From contig JAVBTI010000054.1 in the NCBI GenBank assembly GCA_031556255.1, positions 1 to 14,457 on the forward strand: a stretch of DNA of 14,457 nt, in the 5' to 3' direction. Below the pieces are notes generated by a model. It was given only the letters and a program-made list of their open reading frames with translations, had not been told where the DNA came from and made no database searches. Shown here piece by piece: positions 7,401-13,095 of the stretch (positions are counted from its first letter, which is position 1; every line of letters starts with the position of its first letter). A program made the position numbers and the translations under genes. This stretch comes from JAIRQX01 sp031556255 (GTDB lineage Bacteria > Chrysiogenota > Deferribacteres > Deferribacterales > JAISNW01).

Positions 7401-7941
7401 CGGCGGGCAGGATAAACTGCCGCCCACAACGAACCGCTTCCTGCTCACCACCACCCACGACAGGTTCCGTTCCCACTCTACTTTGGGGGAGGCGCCGTAC
7501 CTTCGGGAGCTCACCCATCGCACCAAGGGCGGCAAGATATACTCCGGCAACGACTGGGGCACCTACGCGCTTTCAGACATACAGCCGGACGGCTCTATAC
7601 CGCGCCTGAACAAATCTATAACCGATAAAGACTACACCAGAGCAAGCTGGAGCGAAATCTGGATAAACCGGGAAGACGCCGAAGGCATGGGCATCAAAGA
7701 CGGCGATCTCATCGACGTGGGTAATGCCATCGGCACCGTGCGCGTCGCCGCCCGCCTGACGGATCGCAACATGCGCGGCTATCTCGACCTGCATCAGGGT
7801 TGCTGGTACGATCCGGATCCGGCGACCGGTATAGATGACGGCGGCTGCGCCAACACTCTTATGGCCACAAAGCCATCCCGTTTCGACCACGGCAACGGGC
7901 AGCAGTCTGCCATGGTATCAATCACTAAAGTGACGCTGTAG
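4498..7941 (+). CDS. DmsA-like molybdopterin oxidoreductase catalytic subunit, Tat-exported
   Basis: This 1147-residue protein belongs to the DMSO-reductase family and is closest in motifs to DmsA. A Tat signal (T-R-R-G-F-L at 14-19) is followed by a hydrophobic run ending LYGC (Cys34), possibly a Tat-lipoprotein site. The Fe-S region has HNCGARC (Cys71, Cys75) and RACSRC (Cys115, Cys118). The segment YYSNYSFHQ aligns with the DmsA Mo-ligand region, making Ser221 the likely molybdenum ligand. Further matches are NQHQNANDN (near 665), SPSPRWSDYVLPAATVWE (near 704-721) and the C-terminal pterin-dinucleotide domain (HQGCWYDPDP, GIDDGGCANTL, near 1095-1120). It is about 330 residues longer than E. 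coli DmsA (814), with several insertions. The start is set by AAGGAGG upstream of the ATG. It probably reduces an S- or N-oxide or a related oxyanion in the periplasm; the substrate cannot be read from the sequence. Confidence 0.88.
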   Translation: MKILNGTDRFGDLTRRGFLSATVALGASAALYGCAKDDGGTYVIGEGGDTNPPVPDVSTNDYYYGTGGHNCGARCLTKAWVKDGRIVRITTSDNVTENGAPQDPDSQNNTESRACSRCRSYKLRLYHPGRLKYPLKQTKKRGDLTGFIRISYEQAWNEISRKHKKIIEKYGIEAIHSLYACGNYSGAYQGAGANGPWNSRQGTGYLLNMLGGATGYYSNYSFHQQGTFGTFYTGYGTMAGTSPTPNDIATLTKTVVLWGSNCFSTVNSSANPGIQAYRKMRERTGTKVIFIGPMFSDQGINVATEWIQMRAYTDAALICGMMHEMLINTFNTDGSIKSDSWLNVDYIDSMVHGFFDSPGYWLNKTNGVMTMNDKADDPGDGSVWINEVPAGKSLSAYILGSGDDRLTQAAYSAANNYTAQQYALKQTKRNAGVCSYVPAQGAANTKYSLKKDFEKAKDAAWAEAITGVKASKIQELARLYCTEAAHPLYSEYCGGQQKQAEGCNNMFAVQALNIITQTYGKTGESYDRGKPAIQSSKVATVDQLPDMDLYRPSTYDVSPPTPFASCTMWHNSVKFGFGDQLTANGYTAKYIPDWNVADIGTGKVYHDDGGSKALVKMKRNADGSYVVRTDGEYAGYYDWEVGADGKPIYSGYRMIYNMGGNIPVNQHQNANDNSDMLACLPLGSADPDNADTFCIVNFDLFISPSPRWSDYVLPAATVWEMENRMTDVDFGNIVMMPVVSAPPGESVDTYSSIIQFLQEYEKIDSTAKANKVTELFIGKDSASSTFFPDDTYMKKFKRAYNRRASTYANNANSRYYGKTFEEALKVQYVARTPVADGVSTLKKNELRTYVDNYLSLDNTTRKNTPFFPVDSASAAIAIGNAGNRNYGSQSNVADIVSYPPDVTVPNVPNKALLYCELYVFQYENRFRKWHGYLPKEQRGQKNKDQEDDPIIYPIMMYFPYEDYFMEAYGGQDKLPPTTNRFLLTTTHDRFRSHSTLGEAPYLRELTHRTKGGKIYSGNDWGTYALSDIQPDGSIPRLNKSITDKDYTRASWSEIWINREDAEGMGIKDGDLIDVGNAIGTVRVAARLTDRNMRGYLDLHQGCWYDPDPATGIDDGGCANTLMATKPSRFDHGNGQQSAMVSITKVTL

Positions 7942-7951
7942 GAGGAAGCCA

Positions 7952-8596
7952 ATGAGACGCGCATTTGTATTCGATCAGGAAAAATGTATGGGCTGCAATA
8001 CATGCACGGTTTCGTGCAAAGACTGGAATCAGGTGAACCCCGGCCCGGTCAGGTGGCGCACCCAGAAAACGTATGAACAAACCGACACCCCCTATTTTTT
8101 CCCGCTGGCCATGAGCTGCAATCACTGCGAAACCCCCGCCTGTCTGTCGGCATGCGGGGCGAACGCCATTATCAAAAGACCGGACGATGGTCTTGTGTAT
8201 GTGGACAGGGATCTGTGCATCAATCTTCGGGCCTGCATCACTGCCTGCCCTTTTGCCGAGCCGCAGATAGCCGAAGACCAGCAGGAACCGACCCGGTATC
8301 AGGGCTGGCAGGTGTACCATCCTATGCAGAAGTGCGACTTTTGCATGGACAGAGTGGACAATGGACAAAACCCCGCCTGCGTGGATTCCTGTCCTGCTCA
8401 TGCGCTGGAGATGGGCGACTACGACCATCTGATAACGAAGTACGCTGCGAAAAACCCTCCGGTCACGCTGGTACAGCTCAACCCGACGGAGTTCCCGTAT
8501 GCGTACATCAACAACCAGACGGCAACCGGCCCCTCTTTCCTTGTAAATAAGAGGAAAGGGCTTGAAATTGCGAAGGCCGTAAACAACAACATTTAA
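7952..8596 (+). CDS. DmsB-like four-cluster ferredoxin subunit with an altered cluster site
   Basis: This 214-residue protein is the electron-transfer partner of the upstream catalytic subunit. It carries four Cys groups: C12-C15-C18-C22; C56-C59-C64-C68; C89-(Leu92)-C95-C99; C128-C131-C143-C147, in the DmsB/NrfC pattern. In the third group the second Cys is replaced by Leu (CINLRACITACP). NarH has Trp at this place and holds a [3Fe-4S] cluster there, and a mutant of the equivalent DmsB Cys102 does the same, so a [3Fe-4S] cluster is predicted. There is no signal peptide; export would be by hitch-hiking with the Tat-dependent A subunit. The ribosome site overlaps the dmsA-like stop (10-base gap). 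No membrane subunit follows. Confidence 0.9.
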   Translation: MRRAFVFDQEKCMGCNTCTVSCKDWNQVNPGPVRWRTQKTYEQTDTPYFFPLAMSCNHCETPACLSACGANAIIKRPDDGLVYVDRDLCINLRACITACPFAEPQIAEDQQEPTRYQGWQVYHPMQKCDFCMDRVDNGQNPACVDSCPAHALEMGDYDHLITKYAAKNPPVTLVQLNPTEFPYAYINNQTATGPSFLVNKRKGLEIAKAVNNNI

Positions 8597-8615
8597 ATTT
8601 TCCTTCCTTCTCAAT

Positions 8616-8647
8616 ACCCCCCGGAAGCGTATGTTTCTGGGGGGTTT
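8616..8647 (+). terminator. Terminator of the dmsAB-like operon
   Basis: ACCCCCC followed by GGAA pairs with TTCT followed by GGGGGGT, an 11-bp stem with one G-T pair and an 8-base loop, ending in TTT. It lies 20 bases after the dmsB-like stop, so the operon appears to contain only two genes. Confidence 0.75.
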
Positions 8648-8675
8648 CTGATACCGTAAAAAAAATGTTTTTTTT

Positions 8676-8705
8676 CGTCAATACCGGGCTTGACCCGGAA
8701 TCCAA
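8676..8705 (+). repeat. Intergenic repeat, copy 1 (left of sodC)
   Basis: A 30-base sequence starting CGTCAATACC and ending CCGGAATCCAA contains the hairpin CCGGG-CTTGA-CCCGG. A degenerate inverted copy of the same length lies at 9451-9480 (19 of 30 positions match, the last 11 being identical). The motif resembles the GTCAT...GGAATCC intergenic repeats found in many bacterial genomes. Confidence 0.5.
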
Positions 8706-8718
8706 AAGCTTTTATATT
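8690..8718 (+). promoter_or_regulatory. sodC promoter, with its -35 inside the intergenic repeat
   Basis: TTGACC (8690-8695) and TATATT (8713-8718) are each 5/6 matches to sigma70 hexamers with an ideal 17-base spacer. The predicted start near 8725 precedes the palindrome TCCGGCC-TGA-GGCCGGA (8732-8748) and the GGAGG site of sodC. The -35 hexamer is part of the repeat at 8676-8705. Confidence 0.65.
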
Positions 8719-8731
8719 TACCCGTATGGAG

Positions 8732-8748
8732 TCCGGCCTGAGGCCGGA
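8732..8748 (+). other. Strong hairpin in the sodC 5' leader
   Basis: TCCGGCC and GGCCGGA form a perfect 7-bp GC-rich stem with a 3-base loop (TGA). It lies about 7 bases after the predicted start and about 18 bases before the Shine-Dalgarno site, so it would form the 5' end of the mRNA and may stabilise it. It has no T-run and is not a terminator. Confidence 0.5.
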
Positions 8749-8775
8749 ATTGTGTTACATACTATCGGAGGTTAT

Positions 8776-9297
8776 ATGAAAAGAGTTGCACTGCTTTTTG
8801 TTTTTGCGTTTCTGTTCGTATCTGCTGCAGCGTTTGCCGACAGTACGACCGTGACAGTCAACGCCGTGAATGACAAAGGTGTGGGGCAGTCCATAGGGAC
8901 CGTCACAGCGACGGACAGCGATGTGGGCTTGATACTTAATGTAAACCTTAAAGGGCTGACACCTGGCGCGCACGGCTTCCACGTTCATGCCATGGGCAGC
9001 TGCGGCACGATGGGCGCCAACAATACAACCGGCCCAGCCATGGCAGCTGGCGGCCATTTTGACCCGGACGGCACCAATACCCATAAAGGGCCTATCGGCA
9101 ACGGGCACAAAGGGGATCTTCCATACATAGTTGCTGATGACGGCGGCATGGTGAAAGGGATTTATCTGGCCCCGCGCCTGACGGTTGCTGATATCAAAGG
9201 TAAAGCGCTGATGGTACATGCCGGCGGCGATAACTACAGCGACAATCCCGCCCTCGGCGGTGGCGGCGCGCGTGTGGCTTGCGGCGTGGTGAAATAA
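8776..9297 (+). CDS. sodC: Periplasmic Cu/Zn superoxide dismutase SodC
   Basis: SodC converts superoxide to oxygen and hydrogen peroxide in the periplasm. The 173-residue product starts with a Sec signal peptide (cleavage after AAAFA, about residue 21). All metal ligands are present: copper His69, His71, His94 and His148; zinc His94 (bridging), His103, His111 and Asp114. The disulfide pair is Cys76 and Cys169, and the family ending GGGGARVACGV is intact. The ATG at 8776 is chosen over an upstream in-frame start because GGAGG lies just before it and it opens directly on the signal peptide. It has its own promoter and stands alone between two repeat copies. In an anaerobe it would guard against brief oxygen exposure. 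Confidence 0.96.
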   Translation: MKRVALLFVFAFLFVSAAAFADSTTVTVNAVNDKGVGQSIGTVTATDSDVGLILNVNLKGLTPGAHGFHVHAMGSCGTMGANNTTGPAMAAGGHFDPDGTNTHKGPIGNGHKGDLPYIVADDGGMVKGIYLAPRLTVADIKGKALMVHAGGDNYSDNPALGGGGARVACGVVK

Positions 9298-9539
9298 GCG
9301 AACCCGTCATTGAAATATTTGTCACCCCGGGCCATACACTCCGTTAACGCCGCTAGGGCATTTTCGCTACGCCGGTTCGCGCATATATCAGCGACCAGCG
9401 GGAGCGGCTTGGTGGTGTGGGTACAATGGCACCGGGGTTCATGTCTTATTTTGGATTCCGGCTCGCAGGTTGGAATGATGGAAGAGGAAAAAATGATTTT
9501 ATTAGCAGTCTGAGCGGGGGGATTTTCCTAGGCTTTTTT
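9298..9539. other. Intergenic region between convergent sodC and the tsaC-like gene
   Basis: These 242 bases hold no plausible gene. They include the degenerate inverted repeat copy at 9451-9480 and other repeat-like scraps (for example GTCACCCCGGGCC near 9315-9327). T7 on the plus strand at 9534-9540 lies at the 3' end of the tsaC-like gene, but I see no stem that would make a clear bidirectional terminator. Confidence 0.4.
9451..9480 (-). repeat. Intergenic repeat, degenerate inverted copy 2 (right of sodC)
   Basis: Read on the minus strand it starts CATCATTCCA and ends CCGGAATCCAA. It matches 19 of 30 positions of the copy at 8676-8705, with the 11-base end identical, the same total length and the opposite orientation. 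The core hairpin is decayed in this copy. Confidence 0.45.
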
Positions 9540-10127
9540 TCATGTCCTGATTATTCTCGTATCTTTGCAGGTCAGGTCGACTATGGTGGAAGCACGTCCG
9601 CCCCCCGGTTCTCCCCAGAGCATATATCTGCACTCCGGCAGGAACCTTGCGGCGATCTCTTCAGGCGTGTTAAGTGGCGGTTCTCCGCTCACGTTCACGC
9701 TGGTGGCGGTGACTGGCAGCCCCAGCTCCGCGATTGCTTCCGCCAGCCACGGCAAGGCCGCCATGCGGACGGCCACAGCACTGTCTTTTGTATAAAGAGG
9801 ATCCAGCCAGGGCGCGGCCTTCATGATTGCCGTATAACGTACCGGACTAGAGGGGTGCCATGCGTTTTTCAGCCATGTCATTACGTTCGTGCTCACATCC
9901 GCGGCAACAATTTCAAGCTGTTCCCACGCGCCGATGAGCAGCGGCATGGGTTGATCCTGCGGCCGTCTTTTGATTTCATAAACCCTTCGGTTCGCGGATA
10001 TTGAGCTTATCGGGGCGCCGATCCCGTAGATGGTGTCGGTGGGGAATATAATCGGCTCCCCGCTGTACACGGAGGCGCGCATAAGCGTTATCGCACTGTT
10101 TTTCCCGGCGGTGAGGGTGATGCTCAT
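9540..10127 (-). CDS. TsaC/Sua5/YrdC-family threonylcarbamoyl-AMP synthase
   Basis: Members of this family make L-threonylcarbamoyl-AMP from threonine, bicarbonate and ATP, the first step of the t6A37 modification of ANN-decoding tRNAs. The 195-residue size fits the short TsaC/YrdC form. Visible motifs are FPTDTIYGIG (28-37), KRRPQDQPMPLLI (53-65, the nucleotide-binding KxR/RP segment), TSVNVSGEPP, and GRASTIVDLT near the end. The GGSxSTVVD-type motif reads GGGRASTIVD. Its ATG overlaps the ackA stop (ATGA), so the two are translationally coupled in the pta-ackA-tsaC order. The split between TsaC and other YrdC-domain proteins cannot be made with certainty by eye. Confidence 0.85.
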   Translation of the reverse strand: MSITLTAGKNSAITLMRASVYSGEPIIFPTDTIYGIGAPISSISANRRVYEIKRRPQDQPMPLLIGAWEQLEIVAADVSTNVMTWLKNAWHPSSPVRYTAIMKAAPWLDPLYTKDSAVAVRMAALPWLAEAIAELGLPVTATSVNVSGEPPLNTPEEIAARFLPECRYMLWGEPGGGRASTIVDLTCKDTRIIRT

Positions 10128-11371
10128 TTTGTAAAAGAGTAGGGGTAGTGCATATGGTCGGTGTACTTCCCGGTCAGCACGGCAACTACATCTTCTACGA
10201 ACACAAGCTCTTCATTGGTGGGGATTACGAAGACCTTCACCTTTGAACCCGGCGCGGATATATCGGTTTCCCCGGTCTCGGTCTTGGTAGCGAGGTTTTT
10301 CTCTTCGTCTATGGATATCCCTATATTTTCAAGGTCTTTCAGCGCAAGCTGGCGCAGGAGGCCGAAATTCTCACCCACCCCTGCCGTAAACACCACGGCG
10401 TCCAGCCTTCCGAGCACGGCGGTGTACATCCCTATATATTTTTTAATGCGGTACGCCTCCATGCTGATGGCCAGTTCGCAGAGATGATCCCCCGCCAGGG
10501 CATGGTGTACGATATCGCGGCGGTCCACAAACTGCTTCGTAATCCCCAGAAGCCCCGATTTTTTGTTCAGTATGGAATCGATCTCGTCGGCGTTTTTGCC
10601 CAGCACTTTTTGCATATAGAGCGGCACGGCGGGGTCAAGGTCGCCGCAGCGGGTGCCCATAACCGCCCCCTCCAGCGGGGTGAAGCCCATGGAAGTGTCC
10701 ACACTGACACCGTTTTTAATGGCGGTATGGCTTGCGCCGTTTCCTATGTGCATGGTGATCAGGTTGCACTCTGAAGCCGGTTTGCATAGCATGGCCGCCG
10801 CCCGTTTCGACACGTAGAGGTGGCTTGTGCCGTGGAAACCATAGCGCCGGACCTGGTTTTCCTCGTACCACTCCATAGGAACGGCGTAAAGGTAAGCGGT
10901 TTCGGGCATCGTCTGATGGAAAGCAGTGTCGAAGATCGCCACCTGCGGCACTTCGGGCATAAGCGCCCGCGCGGCGAGGATGCCCGCCAGGTTAGGCGGG
11001 TTGTGCAGAGGGGCGATCCCCGAAAGTTCTTTTATGGTTTCTATCACTTCGTCGGTGATAATAGTGCTTTTGGTAAATTTCTCCCCGCCGTGCACCACCC
11101 GGTGCCCCACGGCGGATATTTCTGATACGTTCTCTATCACACCGCAAACAGTATCCACCAGCATTTTCATGATCAGTTCAAGTGCGTGGACATGGTCTGT
11201 GAGCAATGGCTCGAGTATCCTTTCTTCCCGGCGGTCAGTTTTATGTTGCAAAAAAGGGTCTTTGAGGCCGATCCGTTCCACGGCTCCTTTGGCGGCGACC
11301 TTGTGGGTCTCCCAATCGTATAACTGGTATTTGACAGACGAACTGCCGCAGTTGAGTGCTAAAATCTTCAT
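10124..11371 (-). CDS. ackA: Acetate kinase
   Basis: Acetate kinase interconverts acetyl phosphate plus ADP and acetate plus ATP in the cytoplasm. The 415-residue protein is of normal length and carries the family signatures: MKILALNCGSSSVKY (1-15), GHRVVHGG (89-96, with Arg91), FDTAFH (147-152, catalytic Asp148), YGFHGTSH (177-184, His180), HIGNGAS, and MGTRCGDLDP containing the catalytic Arg (Cys replaces the more usual Ser next to it). The ATG at 11371 is chosen over an upstream in-frame opening because the family signature starts exactly there and an AGGTAG site precedes it. It lies 20 bases downstream of pta and overlaps the tsaC-like start by four bases. Confidence 0.97.
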   Translation of the reverse strand: MKILALNCGSSSVKYQLYDWETHKVAAKGAVERIGLKDPFLQHKTDRREERILEPLLTDHVHALELIMKMLVDTVCGVIENVSEISAVGHRVVHGGEKFTKSTIITDEVIETIKELSGIAPLHNPPNLAGILAARALMPEVPQVAIFDTAFHQTMPETAYLYAVPMEWYEENQVRRYGFHGTSHLYVSKRAAAMLCKPASECNLITMHIGNGASHTAIKNGVSVDTSMGFTPLEGAVMGTRCGDLDPAVPLYMQKVLGKNADEIDSILNKKSGLLGITKQFVDRRDIVHHALAGDHLCELAISMEAYRIKKYIGMYTAVLGRLDAVVFTAGVGENFGLLRQLALKDLENIGISIDEEKNLATKTETGETDISAPGSKVKVFVIPTNEELVFVEDVVAVLTGKYTDHMHYPYSFTK

Positions 11372-11391
11372 GCTACTACCTGCCTGTGTGA

Positions 11392-12381
11392 TTATTCCGC
11401 CTGGACGCTTGTTATTGCCACCACGTTGACTATGTCCGTGGCGCTGCATCCTCTGGAAAGGTCGTTTATCGGTTTTGCAAACCCTTGTATAACAGGGCCT
11501 ATCGCCTCCGCGTCGGAAAACCGCTCCACCAGCTTGTAGCCGATATTTCCCGCGTCCAGGTTGGGGAAGATCAGCACGTTGGCTTTCCCGGCCACGTTGC
11601 TGCCCGGGGCCTTCTTTTCACCCACGGAGGGGATCAGCGCCGCGTCGAGTTGGAGTTCGCCGTCTACTATCAGATCCGGTGCTTTTTTATGGAGTATTTC
11701 CACCGCCCGAAGAACTTTTTCTGTGCTTGGGGTGATGGAGCTTCCCTTTGTGGAAAACGAGAGCATAGCCACGCGGGGCTCTATATGCAGGAATTTTTTA
11801 CAACTTTCCGCAGTGGAGATGGCTATATCCGCGAGCATCTCAGCGGTAGGATCCGGGTTTACCGCGCTGTCTGCGAAAAGAAGAGTACCGTCCTTTCCGA
11901 ACTCCTTCTTTTTGGATACCATTATGAAGCATGAGGATACGGTTTTGTTGCCGTTTTTTATCCCCACCACCCGCAGACCGGAACGCAGCACATCTGCGGT
12001 TGTGTGCGCGGCGCCCGCCACACTGCCGTGTGCCAGTCCTTCATGCACGAGCATTGCGCCGAAGTAAAGCGGATCTTTCATCAATTCCGCTGCTTCCTCT
12101 ATGGTTAGCCCTTTATCTTTGCGGAGTTCATAGTATTTATGGGTGTACTCGGCAAGTTTAGGATTGGTTTTGGGGTCCATTATTTTGCAGTCCACCGAGC
12201 CGCCCCGGACTTCTATCGCTTTGGTAAGCTCCGCCACGTCGCCAAGCAGGATCAGCTTTGCTATATTATCTTTCATCACTGTTACCGCTGCGTCGACGGT
12301 GCGTTCGTCGAAGCCCTCGGGCAACACTATTGTACGCTGCAACTCTTTCGATTTGGTGCGAAAACTTTCAAGTATGTTCAT
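11392..12381 (-). CDS. pta: Phosphate acetyltransferase (short form)
   Basis: Pta interconverts acetyl-CoA plus phosphate and acetyl phosphate plus CoA; with AckA it forms the substrate-level ATP or acetate-activation route. The 329-residue product is the short form, consisting only of the PTA_PTB catalytic domain without the N-terminal DRTGG/P-loop regions of enterobacterial Pta. Motifs include RTIVLPEGFDERTVDAA near the start, GLAHGSVAGAAHTTADVLRSGL, the MLSFSTKGS segment, and the C-terminal NLDAGNIGYKLVERF and GFAKPINDLSRGCSATDIVN. The ATG at 12381 follows an AGGAG site and fits the family start; the frame is open further upstream but has no homology there. It is the first gene of pta-ackA-tsaC. 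Confidence 0.97.
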   Translation of the reverse strand: MNILESFRTKSKELQRTIVLPEGFDERTVDAAVTVMKDNIAKLILLGDVAELTKAIEVRGGSVDCKIMDPKTNPKLAEYTHKYYELRKDKGLTIEEAAELMKDPLYFGAMLVHEGLAHGSVAGAAHTTADVLRSGLRVVGIKNGNKTVSSCFIMVSKKKEFGKDGTLLFADSAVNPDPTAEMLADIAISTAESCKKFLHIEPRVAMLSFSTKGSSITPSTEKVLRAVEILHKKAPDLIVDGELQLDAALIPSVGEKKAPGSNVAGKANVLIFPNLDAGNIGYKLVERFSDAEAIGPVIQGFAKPINDLSRGCSATDIVNVVAITSVQAE

Positions 12382-12452
12382 TATACAAAACTCCTGAATT
12401 TGGGGATTGTCAGGCAGATTCCGGTTTAGGAAAAATCTTAACACGGTATTTT

Positions 12453-12480
12453 ATTATATCTACTTACATGAATTATGCAA
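12453..12480 (-). promoter_or_regulatory. Candidate promoter of the pta-ackA-tsaC operon
   Basis: On the minus strand a perfect -10 TATAAT (12453-12458) is preceded after 16 bases by TTGCAT (12475-12480), a partial -35 match. The predicted start near 12446 gives a leader of about 65 bases before the pta ATG. The rest of the pta upstream region is AT-rich with no recognised operator. Confidence 0.55.
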
Positions 12481-12571
12481 TAAATAAACTGCTTATATCA
12501 TGAGAGTGGTGGAATAAAAAATGTCGGTTTGAGTGGCCGGCACGGAATTAAGAAATGAAGGTTCTGTATTT

Positions 12572-12640
12572 ATGAACCGTCAGACGGGATGTGATGAGGG
12601 TGGCCGGAAGCAACGCAGCAGCGCCCATATCACGGTTCAT
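12572..12640. repeat. Inverted repeat directly downstream of the IorB-like gene
   Basis: ATGAACCGT (12572-12580) and ACGGTTCAT (12632-12640) form a perfect 9-bp inverted repeat 51 bases apart. On the minus strand the right arm begins at the last base of the IorB-like stop codon. The enclosed sequence is GC-rich, with the possible inner pair GGG/CCC. There is no T-run after the outer stem, so it is not a standard terminator, but it may act as a 3'-end structure or be the footprint of a small element. Confidence 0.35.
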
Positions 12641-13095
12641 CATTTACTCGCCATAGCTTCCTGGAGGGCAAGCGGCAGACTGACCAAAGTATACTGCTTG
12701 AACATAGCCAGCTCCGCATTCATATTCTGATCTATGAGATAGCTTGTAATATAGGCGGGTGATATGTCGGGGATGATTTTGAAGAGCCCGCCGGCTACGC
12801 CCCAATAATGGCACTGGTCGTCCGCCTGGTCGATGTCCATAGCCTTAGGCGTCAGGTGCATGGCGACAGCTTCGCCGGTATAAACATCATCAAAATCGAC
12901 AACTATCTTCATCAGATCTTTTTTTGAACTGCCCACCATCTGCATCTCCGCCATTATCACTGAATACGGCGCAAGCAGGGGCCTTGTGACTGTGGTCACC
13001 AGATAATCGGATTCTCTGGCGCTCTCTATCATCAGGCGCATAATGGTATCGAAACTTTTACACATCAGTCCGCAGAAACGTATGTTGTAATTCAT
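12640..13095 (-). CDS. Diverged IorB-like protein (indolepyruvate oxidoreductase beta-type), motif lost
   Basis: This 151-residue protein is coupled to the IorA-like gene (ATGA overlap) in the normal iorA-iorB order. Its start, MNYNIRFCGLMCKSFDTIMRL, lines up with the IorB start (MKYNIVIAGVGGQG-type), but the glycine-rich GGQG is replaced by MCKS. Near the end, HYWGVAGGLFKIIPDISPAYI followed by NAELAMFKQY resembles the IorB ending in which a small-residue loop precedes a helix and a KAF-type segment. It is about 40 residues shorter than typical IorB (about 190). IorB normally carries no metal centre and completes the pyruvate-ferredoxin-type gamma domain. The homology is inferred from order and pattern and is only moderately sure; catalytic competence is doubtful. 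Confidence 0.5.
   Translation of the reverse strand: MNYNIRFCGLMCKSFDTIMRLMIESARESDYLVTTVTRPLLAPYSVIMAEMQMVGSSKKDLMKIVVDFDDVYTGEAVAMHLTPKAMDIDQADDQCHYWGVAGGLFKIIPDISPAYITSYLIDQNMNAELAMFKQYTLVSLPLALQEAMASK

Noticed and set aside
10124..11449. N-terminally extended acetate kinase frame opening at 11449
   Set aside because: The extra 26 codons overlap the end of pta and have no homology. The family signature starts at the ATG at 11371.
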